Below, in pieces: positions 15,392 through 22,355 of a stretch of DNA of 25,330 nucleotides (position 1 is its first letter; every line of letters begins with the position of its first letter). A program made the translations under genes and the position numbers. The notes beneath the pieces are model-generated. The model did not search any database, was not told where the DNA came from, and saw only the letters and a list, made by a program, of their open reading frames with translations. Origin of the DNA: an uncultured Flavobacteriales bacterium (GTDB lineage: Bacteria; Bacteroidota; Bacteroidia; Flavobacteriales_D; Sanyastnellaceae); contig CALBSW010000001.1 in assembly GCA_937967465.1 (NCBI GenBank), forward strand, positions 1-25,330, written 5' to 3'.

Positions 15392-16214
15392 ATCCCCCAT
15401 CGGGGTTTTTGATTCCGGCATCGGCGGCTTGACGGTGGCCCATGCCATTTCGCGGGCCATGCCCGCGGAGCCGATCTCCTATTTCGGGGACACGGCGCAC
15501 ATGCCCTACGGTGACCGCTCGCCAGAGTTGGTGAGGTCGTGGTCCGTCCGCATTGCCGAGCACCTCGTTTCCAACGGTTGCAAGGCCATCGTCATCGCGT
15601 GCAATTCCGCGTCGGCCACGGCGGCTGAGGCGGTCCAGGACGCTGTGGGCCCAACGGTGCCCGTCATCGACGTCATCACGCCTGTGGCGGCCCGAGTGGC
15701 CGCGGGCGAAGCGCGTCGCATTGGCGTCATCGGAACCCGGGCCACCGTGGGATCCGGAGTGTATGGCCGTTGTTTGAGGGACGCGATGGCGCACCAATCT
15801 GGCGGGGCCTCAGGCCGGTCAGTGGAAGAATGGGCCACCCCTTTGTTGGCCCCCCTCATTGAGGAGGGTTGGCACCAGCATGCGCTGATGGAGCCCGTCA
15901 TTGCGGCCTACGTCGAGGCAGCCGGCTGGTCAGGGGACACGCTGGATGCCCTGATTCCCGGATGCACCCATTACCCACTGGCGCTCGACGCCTTGCGCAA
16001 AGTGCTGGGTCCGGGAGTGGAGCTGGTGAATGGCCCCGACATCGTGGCCGCGGCCGTGGCGCAACGGCTGGCGGATTCCGGTCTGCTGTCCCCCTCAGGT
16101 TCGACAATCCACCACCGGTTCGCGGTCAGCGATTTGACGCCCTCCTTTGCTGATTCCGCCCGCCGTTTTTTCGGTTCAGGCATCCAGTTGGATCGGGACG
16201 CGCTGTGGGACTGA
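15354..16214 (+). CDS. murI: Glutamate racemase
   Basis: Interconverts L- and D-glutamate for peptidoglycan, in the cytoplasm. Two-cysteine, cofactor-independent active site: IGVFDSGIGGLTV with D20-S21, YFGDTAHMPYGDRS, ACNSASA with Cys82, GCTHYPL with Cys203 and His205. At 286 residues it is at the upper end of the family. The start is uncertain: ATG 15354 overlaps the preceding ompH gene by 38 bases and is preceded by a purine-rich GGAGGAGAGG, a rare Shine-Dalgarno-like stretch for this phylum. TTG 15381 would remove nine residues and lies nearer the conserved SPIGVFDSG. Either way it is coupled to the ompH gene. It converges with the gamma-carbonic-anhydrase gene, 24 bases apart. Confidence 0.95.
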   Translation: MSSPSSRPSLASESPIGVFDSGIGGLTVAHAISRAMPAEPISYFGDTAHMPYGDRSPELVRSWSVRIAEHLVSNGCKAIVIACNSASATAAEAVQDAVGPTVPVIDVITPVAARVAAGEARRIGVIGTRATVGSGVYGRCLRDAMAHQSGGASGRSVEEWATPLLAPLIEEGWHQHALMEPVIAAYVEAAGWSGDTLDALIPGCTHYPLALDALRKVLGPGVELVNGPDIVAAAVAQRLADSGLLSPSGSTIHHRFAVSDLTPSFADSARRFFGSGIQLDRDALWD

Positions 16215-16242
16215 GCGCCCCTGAGCTAGACAGGGGATTCAG
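16211..16242. terminator. Hairpin between convergent murI and gamma-carbonic-anhydrase genes
   Basis: CCCCTG (16218-16223) and CAGGGG (16231-16236) pair around loop AGCTAGA. An outer CTGA/TCAG pair includes both stop codons. No T-run follows on either strand, so a bidirectional terminator role is likely but not certain. Confidence 0.5.
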
Positions 16243-16784
16243 CGGTCATCCTGGGCCTCCTCGAACCACCCGGCATACTGGCGGTAGCGAATGGCTGTCT
16301 TCATCAGATGCTCCCGCAGCGCTGGATCCACTTTTTTGACGCGTTTGGCGGGCACACCGGCCCACAGGTCCCCATCTTCAATCTCGGTTCCCTCCAGGAC
16401 GACGGCGCCCGCCGCCACCACGGCATGGCGGCCGACCACGGCGCGGTCCATCACGACGGCACCCATTCCAATCAAAGCGCCTTCTTTCACGGTGCATCCG
16501 TGGACGATGGCGTTGTGCCCGATGCTGGCCCCGTCGCCAATCTGGCAGTCGGTTTTTTCGAAAGTCCCGTGCAAGACCGCTCCGTCTTGGATGTTGACGC
16601 GGTCCCCGATTCGGATGGCGCAGACATCTCCGCGGACAATGGCACCAAACCAAATGCTGCAGTCCTTTCCGGTGCGCACGTCGCCCACCACCGTGCAATT
16701 GGGGGCGAGCCAGGTGTTGTCTCCGAATTGCGGGGAGTGGCCGCGGACAGGGAGGAGGACAGGTTGGGGGGTTGGGGAATCCAT
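16239..16784 (-). CDS. Gamma-carbonic-anhydrase-like hexapeptide-repeat protein (YrdA/PaaY type)
   Basis: A 181-residue left-handed beta-helix protein of the gamma-carbonic-anhydrase-like family. Hexapeptide turns run from about residue 25 to 145 (NCTVVGDV, CSIWFGAIVRGDVCAIRIGDRVNIQDGAVLHG, GASIGHNAIVHGCTV). The three metal-ligand histidines are all present (His72, His90, His95), so a trimer with a bound metal is expected; whether it hydrates CO2 is unknown, since many YrdA-type members show weak or no activity. A helical C-terminal tail follows (DPALREHLMKTAIRYRQY). ATG 16784 is chosen because the family starts close to it. It lies 19 bases after the comM stop, and a possible -7 (CAACTTTGC, 16797-16789) lies just upstream. 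It is probably the last gene of the gmhA-comM run. Confidence 0.9.
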   Translation of the reverse strand: MDSPTPQPVLLPVRGHSPQFGDNTWLAPNCTVVGDVRTGKDCSIWFGAIVRGDVCAIRIGDRVNIQDGAVLHGTFEKTDCQIGDGASIGHNAIVHGCTVKEGALIGMGAVVMDRAVVGRHAVVAAGAVVLEGTEIEDGDLWAGVPAKRVKKVDPALREHLMKTAIRYRQYAGWFEEAQDDR

Positions 16785-16803
16785 GGGCGCAAAGTTGGGC
16801 TGT

Positions 16804-18399
16804 TCAGCGCCATTGCGCGGACAGGGTAAAAAGGGAGTCGGCCTCGCCCCCATCCGCGTGGGGCCGGCGCAAGGCAATGGCGCGGGCGAGGTGGTGGACG
16901 TCGATGTCGCGATCGCCGTCGAGATCGGCCAGGGTTCGTGAGAGCCGAAGAATCCGACCGTGGGCCCGGGCGCTGAGCCCCAGGGACTCGGTGGCCCGGG
17001 TCAACAGGGTCCGCCCCTTGGATTGGAGTGGCGCCAACCGGTGCACGTCTTCGCCGGTGAGGCGGGCATTGGACACGCCATGGGGGTTGCGGGCCTGTTG
17101 GACGGCCCGGGCGGCAAATGCGCGGGATTGCCAGTCTTGGGCCCGTTCCAGCCGACGACGGTCTTCTTCGCGCCCTACAGCGCCAGCCGTTGGCAGCAAT
17201 TCGGCTGCCGGAACCGGGGTCATGTGGAGGTGGATGTCGATGCGGTCCAACAGGGGCCCGCTGATGCGGTCGAGGTAGCGGCGGCGGGCATGTTGGCTGC
17301 AGGTACACCGCTGTCGGAGTGCAGGGTCCGGTGAGTATCGCCCGCAGGGGCAGGGGTTCATGGCGGCAATGAGTTGGAAGTCCGCCGGGAACACGACGGT
17401 GGCGCGGGCCCGGCTCACCGTCATTTGGCGGGACTCGAGGGGCTGGCGCAGCACCTCCAGCACATGCCGGGGCATTTCCGGAAGTTCGTCGAGGAAGAGG
17501 ACCCCGGCATGGGCAAGGCTGATCTCGCCGGGCCGCGGGTCGGACCCCCCACCGACGAGGGCCACATCGGAAACGGTGTGGTGTGGGCTTCGAAAGGGCC
17601 GTTCCAACACCACTTCCCCGACGCGGTCCGACCGGTTGGCCACCGAATGGATGCGGTTGACGGCAATGGCTTCATCGACGTTGAGCGGCGGCAACAATCC
17701 GACCATGGCCCGGGCCAGCATGGTCTTGCCGGCACCGGGTGGGCCCACCATGCAGACATTGTGCCCCCCGGCTGCGGCGGCTGCCATCGCCTCCACGGCT
17801 TGTTCCTGGCCGCGAATGGCGGCCAGAGGGGCCAGGGAGCTGCTGGCTTGGGCAGCCATGAGCCCGGCGAGGTCACGCTGCAGGCGTGGAATGGGAGCGC
17901 CTCCAGAGAGGTGGTCGAGAACGTCCGAAAGATGGGTGGCGGGATGGACGGATACGTCGGGCAGGAGGGCCGCTTCAGCCGCGGAGTCGCTGGGCAGCAG
18001 GACCCCATCGAAGTCCTTGGCAATCTGGGCGAGCGCGAGGGCACCCCGGATTGGGCGAAGCGCACCATCGAGCGCGAGTTCTCCCATGCACAGCAATCGG
18101 CCCAATGGTGCGGGGTCAATCTGCTCGGAGGCGGCGAGAATGCCCAGTGCGAGGGGAAGATCATAGGCCGCGCCTTCCTTTCGAAGTCCGGCGGGGGCGA
18201 GGTTGATGGTGATGCCTTTTCCGGGCCACCGGAATCCGAGGTGTTCGATGGCGCTCTTGATCCGCTGCTGGCTCTCCCGCACGGCGCTGTCGGGCAAGCC
18301 CACCATCAGAAAGTGAATGCCACGGTCTACGCGGACTTCCACGGTGACGGGCACGGCTTCGACGCCCCGAAGGGCGGCCGCATGCAATCGGACCAGCAC
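16804..18399 (-). CDS. comM: ComM/YifB family Mg-chelatase-like AAA+ ATPase
   Basis: A 531-residue cytoplasmic AAA+ protein. In Vibrio cholerae ComM is a branch-migration helicase that helps integrate DNA during natural transformation, but the family occurs far beyond competent species. N-terminal ChlI-type domain (about 10-165; VTVEVRVDRGIHFLMVGLPD, GITINLAPAGLRKEG, GELALDG), Walker A GPPGAGKT (219-226), RPFRSPHHT, Walker B VLFLDELPEM (about 300-309). Four cysteines (350, 352, 365, 367; CPCG and CTC) look like a zinc site. C-terminal lid LSARAHGRILRLSRTLADL. Start: the frame is open into the upstream gmhA gene, but no ATG fits. GTG 18399, seven bases after the gmhA stop, gives the usual beginning (VLVRLHAAALRGVEA). 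No other competence gene is present in the window. Confidence 0.94.
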   Translation of the reverse strand: MLVRLHAAALRGVEAVPVTVEVRVDRGIHFLMVGLPDSAVRESQQRIKSAIEHLGFRWPGKGITINLAPAGLRKEGAAYDLPLALGILAASEQIDPAPLGRLLCMGELALDGALRPIRGALALAQIAKDFDGVLLPSDSAAEAALLPDVSVHPATHLSDVLDHLSGGAPIPRLQRDLAGLMAAQASSSLAPLAAIRGQEQAVEAMAAAAAGGHNVCMVGPPGAGKTMLARAMVGLLPPLNVDEAIAVNRIHSVANRSDRVGEVVLERPFRSPHHTVSDVALVGGGSDPRPGEISLAHAGVLFLDELPEMPRHVLEVLRQPLESRQMTVSRARATVVFPADFQLIAAMNPCPCGRYSPDPALRQRCTCSQHARRRYLDRISGPLLDRIDIHLHMTPVPAAELLPTAGAVGREEDRRRLERAQDWQSRAFAARAVQQARNPHGVSNARLTGEDVHRLAPLQSKGRTLLTRATESLGLSARAHGRILRLSRTLADLDGDRDIDVHHLARAIALRRPHADGGEADSLFTLSAQWR

Positions 18400-18406
18400 G
18401 ACGGGG

Positions 18407-18985
18407 TCAGGCGCAGTGCGCCTCGATGTGGTCGATGAAGGCGTGGATGCACTTGATGTGCACCTCTTGAATGCGGTCCGCATAACCGGACCAAGGAACG
18501 CGGACTTCCACGTCGCACAGTTTGGCGAGCGCGCCGCCGTCCTTGCCAGTCAATCCGATGACCGTCATGCCGGCCTGTTTGGCCGCTTCCGCTGCCCGGA
18601 CGACGTTGGGCGAGTTGCCCGACGTGGAGATGGCCAGCAACACATCCCCCGGTCGGCCCATGGCCTCCACAAAACGGGAGAAGACGAATTCGTACCCGTG
18701 GTCATTGCCCACACAGCTCAGGTGTGAGGGGTCGGAGATCGAGATGGCCGGGAGGGCCTTGCGGTCGTCCCGGTAACGTCCGGTGAGCTCCTCGGCGAAG
18801 TGCATGGCATCGCACATGGAGCCGCCATTGCCACAGGAGATCACCTTGCCTCCCTTGGAGATGCTCACCGCCATGGCCTGACCTGCTTCGGCCACAGCAT
18901 CCAAACAGCTGGGGTCGGACAGGAAGGCCGCCAGGACATCCTGGGCCTGGACGAAATGCGCTCGAAGACGTTGGGTGTGTTCCAT
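18407..18985 (-). CDS. gmhA: SIS-domain phosphoheptose isomerase (sedoheptulose 7-phosphate isomerase)
   Basis: Converts sedoheptulose 7-phosphate to D-glycero-D-manno-heptose 7-phosphate, the first step to ADP- or GDP-heptose for lipopolysaccharide or other glycans. 192 residues, matching E. coli GmhA. The zinc-site residues line up by position: His62, Glu66, Gln173, His181 (E. coli 61, 65, 172, 180). Signatures: SCGNGGSMCDAMHFAEELTGRY, SISDPSHLSCVGNDHGYEFVFSR, and the phosphate loop ISTSGNSPNVVRA. ATG 18985 is preferred over an in-frame GTG at 19000. No other heptose gene (hldE, gmhB) is in the window. Seven bases separate its stop from the comM GTG. A -7-like TAGCTTGC lies upstream, so it may begin a gmhA-comM-carbonic anhydrase transcript. 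Confidence 0.9.
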   Translation of the reverse strand: MEHTQRLRAHFVQAQDVLAAFLSDPSCLDAVAEAGQAMAVSISKGGKVISCGNGGSMCDAMHFAEELTGRYRDDRKALPAISISDPSHLSCVGNDHGYEFVFSRFVEAMGRPGDVLLAISTSGNSPNVVRAAEAAKQAGMTVIGLTGKDGGALAKLCDVEVRVPWSGYADRIQEVHIKCIHAFIDHIEAHCA

Positions 18986-19003
18986 GCCGGAAAGGTGCAC
19001 AGT

Positions 19004-19011
19004 GCAAGCTA
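19004..19011 (-). promoter_or_regulatory. Putative -7 element before gmhA
   Basis: TAGCTTGC, read on the - strand, in the 73-base gap after dsbD. It lies about 18 bases before the ATG at 18985 and has the same form as the uppS element TACCTTGC. No convincing -33 TTG at the expected spacing. Confidence 0.35.
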
Positions 19012-19058
19012 CGGACCGACCCGCGTTGTGCGAACGTCGGCCCCGAGCTTGTCAGTGG

Positions 19059-21515
19059 TCATTTCCCCGCCTCGAAGCGGGCGTAGTTCTCGTCGAGGAA
19101 GTCGATGAACTTCTGCGGGTCCGGATCGTAGCCGACGCCGTCTCCGAGCGCTTCCCCGTTGTGATCGATCATCACGTAGAAAGGCTGGGCGTTGGTGCCG
19201 AACCGCGAGGCCTGCAGGTAGGTCCATTTGTTGCCGACGGTCCGGATGCGGAAGTCCTTGCCGCCGAATTGCTCGACCCGCTGCTGGTCTTCCGGCAGGG
19301 CCTTGCGCTCGTCGACATAGAGCGACACGAGCACCGCCTTTTCGGAGAGGTACTCGGCCACGGTCGCATCGGGCCAGACCTGCTCCTCCATCTTCCGGCA
19401 GTTGACGCAGGCCCATCCGGTGAAGTCCAGGATCATGGGCTTGCCTTCGGCGCGGGCGGCGGCGAGGCCCTCTTCATAGTCCCGGAACCGGGCTTCGATG
19501 TGGCCGGATGTGTGCCCGTCCGAGGAGCCACCATGGGCGCCGCCCACGGAGCCGCTGCTCTCGGAGTAGAACATGGGCGGCGGGAAGCCGGCGATGATCT
19601 TCAAAGGCGCGCCCCACAGGCCCGGCATCATGTAGATGGCGAACACGAGGAACACAGTGCCGAGTCCCCAGCGCCCCACGCTCATCCGCTCGAGTTTGCT
19701 GTCGTGCGGGAAACGGAGTCCGCCGTAGAGGTAGATGGCAATGCACAGCGCCATGGCGATCCAGATGGCGATGAAGAGCTCCCGCTTGAGGAGGCCGAGC
19801 TGCAGGACGAGGTCGGCGTTGGAGAGGAATTTGAAGGCGAAGCCAATCTCCAGCAGGCCGAGGACCACCTTCACACTGGTCAGCCATCCGCCGCTTTGGG
19901 GCAGCGAGTTGAGCCAACCCGGGAAGGCGCTGAAGAGGGCAAACGGAATCGCGAGCGCCAGCGAGAAGCCGAACATCACCGCGATCGGACCGCCAAAGTC
20001 ACCGGTGGCCGCGCCGGCGAGGGCGCTGCCGACCAGCGGGCCGGTGCAGCTGAAGCTGACGATGGCCAGCGTGGCGGCCATGAAGAAGATGCCGATCAGG
20101 CCACCGCGGTCCGCCTGGGCGTCGACCTTGTTGGCCCAGCTGGTGGGCAGCTGGATTTCAAAGGCGCCCAGGAAGCTCACGCCGAAGACGACGAGCAGGA
20201 CGAAGAGGAACAGGTTGAAGTAGGGGTCCGTGGAGATCAGGTTCAACACGTCCACCCCGAACACCGCGGTCAGCAGGAGGCCGAGTCCGGTGTAGATGAA
20301 GATGATGCTCGCGCCGTAAATCAGGGCGTTGCGGATGCCTTCCGCGCGGGTCTTGCTCTGCTTGGTGAAGAAGCTGACCGTCATCGGGATCAGTGGGAAC
20401 ACGCACGGCGTGAACAGGGCCGCGAAGCCGAGGCCCATGCCCAGCAGGAAGAGGACCCACAGGCCTTCGCCCATTTCCACATCGTCTTCCCCCGCTTCCG
20501 TGACCGTGCCGGCGTCGCCGGGGCAGAGTTCGGGAACGGCCTCTGTCCTGGCCTCATCCAAAGCGAGGTAAAACTCCACGTCCGGCGGGAAGATGCACTT
20601 CGTGTCGTCGCAGGTCATGTAAGTGAGCAGACCGTCAATCTTGTCCGGCCGCTCTCCGGTCCAGCTCACGTCCAGGGCCCAGCGGACGGTGCCCTCGAAC
20701 GACTTGACGTCCTTGTCGAAGTTGGGGTCGTAATGGACCTCCGGTGTGCATTCCCGCAGGTCTCCCGCTTCCACGCCCTCGGTGGCGATGGAAAAGGCGG
20801 TGGGAATCGGGCCGTCCAGCGGATCGTTGTCGTGGCTGTAGACATGCCAGCCTTCCTCGATGACGGCGGTGGCGACGATGGTGGCCGCATTGTCCTCACC
20901 GGCGTACAGGGCGATGTCCCATTGAACCGGGTCGTAGATGCCCATCGGGGCCTCGTCCTCGGCGGCGTCCATCCCGAACGCACCGCCGTCGTCGCCATGG
21001 CTTCCACCGTGGTGGCCACCGCAGTAGTCGGGCTTGGCGCTTTCCGGCTGAATGTCGGCGAGGGCGATGTCAAAGTCGACGTCTTCCGGCGGCAAGCACT
21101 TGCTCTCGTCGCAGACCATGAAGGTCAGGTAGCCCTTGATCGACTCCGGAATGGCGCCCGGGAAAGACACCGTGTGCACCCAGTGGACGTCCTCCTCGAA
21201 GAAGAGCAGGTCCAGCATGAAGTTGGGGTCGTACTCGAGGATGGGCTCGCACTCCGCAGCGGCCGTGTCCGCCGTTTGTACGCCCTCGGTCTCGATGGTG
21301 AACGACGTGGGAATCGGCCCGTCGAAGGGGTTCAGGAATTGGCTGTAGACGTGCCATCCGGGCTCGACCGTGGCGTGGAAATCGAGGTCGAGGGTGCCGT
21401 CTCCGTTGTCATACAGGGCGAAGTCCCACTCCACGGGATCGTGGATCTGGGCCGCGGAGGGGGCGGTCGCTCCGAAGGTGAGGAGCAGGGCGAAGAGGAA
21501 ATGCAGGGGCTTCAC
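19059..21515 (-). CDS. dsbD: DsbD-type thiol:disulfide interchange protein with two N-terminal alpha-like domains
   Basis: Carries electrons from cytoplasmic thioredoxin across the inner membrane to periplasmic thiols. 818 residues (E. coli DsbD 565). Signal peptide to about residue 23. Two tandem DsbD-alpha-like domains follow, about 24-155 and 193-322, each with an exposed pair in CDxxKCxxPP: Cys135/140 and Cys302/307. The membrane domain (from about 351) has FTPCVFPLIPM with Cys371 and the second essential cysteine in SFSCTGPLVGSALAG. The C-terminal thioredoxin domain has GWACVNCRK (Cys703/706) and a QPF cis-Pro segment. His/Gly-rich linkers sit between the alpha domains and before the thioredoxin domain. 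I chose GTG 21515 because it puts the signal peptide at the N-terminus; GTG 21521 is equally close, and ATG 21587 would add a non-signal leader. The gmhA gene follows after 73 bases. Confidence 0.92.
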   Translation of the reverse strand: MKPLHFLFALLLTFGATAPSAAQIHDPVEWDFALYDNGDGTLDLDFHATVEPGWHVYSQFLNPFDGPIPTSFTIETEGVQTADTAAAECEPILEYDPNFMLDLLFFEEDVHWVHTVSFPGAIPESIKGYLTFMVCDESKCLPPEDVDFDIALADIQPESAKPDYCGGHHGGSHGDDGGAFGMDAAEDEAPMGIYDPVQWDIALYAGEDNAATIVATAVIEEGWHVYSHDNDPLDGPIPTAFSIATEGVEAGDLRECTPEVHYDPNFDKDVKSFEGTVRWALDVSWTGERPDKIDGLLTYMTCDDTKCIFPPDVEFYLALDEARTEAVPELCPGDAGTVTEAGEDDVEMGEGLWVLFLLGMGLGFAALFTPCVFPLIPMTVSFFTKQSKTRAEGIRNALIYGASIIFIYTGLGLLLTAVFGVDVLNLISTDPYFNLFLFVLLVVFGVSFLGAFEIQLPTSWANKVDAQADRGGLIGIFFMAATLAIVSFSCTGPLVGSALAGAATGDFGGPIAVMFGFSLALAIPFALFSAFPGWLNSLPQSGGWLTSVKVVLGLLEIGFAFKFLSNADLVLQLGLLKRELFIAIWIAMALCIAIYLYGGLRFPHDSKLERMSVGRWGLGTVFLVFAIYMMPGLWGAPLKIIAGFPPPMFYSESSGSVGGAHGGSSDGHTSGHIEARFRDYEEGLAAARAEGKPMILDFTGWACVNCRKMEEQVWPDATVAEYLSEKAVLVSLYVDERKALPEDQQRVEQFGGKDFRIRTVGNKWTYLQASRFGTNAQPFYVMIDHNGEALGDGVGYDPDPQKFIDFLDENYARFEAGK
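20550..21446 (-). repeat. Internal domain duplication within dsbD
   Basis: Two homologous protein segments (encoded at about 21446-21051 and 20939-20550). Over their first 57 residues I count 31 identities by eye, including GWHVYS, DGPIPT and TEGV, with no gaps. Both keep the cysteine pair. The similarity is at protein level and visible in codons, but not an exact DNA repeat. Confidence 0.85.
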
Positions 21516-21605
21516 GGGCACGTTGCTTTGCGGGCGGGAAGATAATGCCGCACGGGCGGCTGTCCTCGGCACAGTGCGCCAACGCATGTCAAGTCCGCCG
21601 GGCGC

Positions 21606-22340
21606 TCAGAGGGCAATCTCCTGGCCCGGTTCCAGACCGAATCGGCGGCGGAACCATCCCGCGCCGAGGTAGACCAGCGGGGTGTCCATGGCGGCCACGA
21701 GCACCTTGAAGCCGAATCCATTCGCCAGAAGTGCACCGAAGAGGGCCCACTCGATTTCGCCCACGCTGCAGAGCAACACGAGCACCACCACGGTGTCCAC
21801 GAATTGGGACGGGATGGTCGAGAAGTTGTTGCGGAGCCACAGCTGGCGCCCCCCGGTGCGCATTTTCCAGAAGTGGAAGATGCGGACGTCCAGGAATTGG
21901 GCGATGAGGTAGGCGGCCATGGACGCCCCCACGGCGAGGACGGTTTGTCCGAACACGTGGTCGAATTCGCCGTCGGTCACCGGAGACCAGGCTGTGGCGG
22001 GCGCGGCACCGGCCAAGGTGATCACCACGAGCGTCAGGATGGAGGCCGCAAGTCCGCCTTTGACGACATCATCGGCCCGCTTCCGCCCGTAGATCTCGCT
22101 GATCAGGTCGGTGACGAGAAACGTCAAGGGATAGGGCAACAGGCCCACGCTCGCCTCAAAGGTGTAGTCGAGTCCGGGCAGGGTCCAGGCAAAGAACTTC
22201 CGGAACGCGAGGTTGCACGTGACCAGGCTTGCCACGAACATGGCGGCCAGCAGGAGGTACAGGCCCAACGCAAATTCACGGTCCTTCTCTGAGGTGGGAC
22301 GGAGCGGTGCTGCGAGGGTGGGGGCGTCCTTCGGGATCAT
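21606..22340 (-). CDS. yhhQ: VUT-family queuosine precursor transporter, YhhQ-like
   Basis: A 244-residue inner-membrane protein of the vitamin-uptake-like (VUT) family. E. coli YhhQ imports the queuosine precursors preQ0 and preQ1. About six hydrophobic segments are visible after a polar N-terminus (about 1-24). Family motifs: YPLTFLVTDLISEIYGRKRA (about 70-89), RNNFSTIPSQFVDT, and LDVRIFHFWK. Substrate is inferred from the family; some relatives may carry other precursors. The gene lies 12 bases after the tilS stop, with a perfect TAnnTTTG -7 element overlapping that stop, and 90 bases before dsbD. No other queuosine gene is in the window. Confidence 0.9.
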   Translation of the reverse strand: MIPKDAPTLAAPLRPTSEKDREFALGLYLLLAAMFVASLVTCNLAFRKFFAWTLPGLDYTFEASVGLLPYPLTFLVTDLISEIYGRKRADDVVKGGLAASILTLVVITLAGAAPATAWSPVTDGEFDHVFGQTVLAVGASMAAYLIAQFLDVRIFHFWKMRTGGRQLWLRNNFSTIPSQFVDTVVVLVLLCSVGEIEWALFGALLANGFGFKVLVAAMDTPLVYLGAGWFRRRFGLEPGQEIAL

Positions 22341-22346
22341 GGCGCG

Positions 22347-22355
22347 GCAAAATTA
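22347..22355 (-). promoter_or_regulatory. Putative -7 element before the YhhQ-like transporter gene, overlapping the tilS stop
   Basis: TAATTTTGC on the - strand matches the Bacteroidota -7 consensus TAnnTTTG exactly. Its first three bases are the tilS stop codon TAA. Only seven bases separate its G from the transporter ATG at 22340, so the transcript would be leaderless or nearly so. Confidence 0.5.

Noticed and set aside
11520..15460. Long - strand frames opposite bamA and the ompH genes (418, 382 and 490 codons)
   Set aside because: Same high-GC artefact. The sense frames carry clear BamA and OmpH domains, and the antisense products show no recognisable motif.
18975..21545. 856-codon open frame on the + strand antisense to dsbD
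   Set aside because: It mirrors dsbD in the opposite strand. High GC removes TTA, CTA and TCA codons from the sense strand, so long antisense frames arise. Its product is low-complexity (Glu/Gly/His/Arg-rich) and lacks domains.
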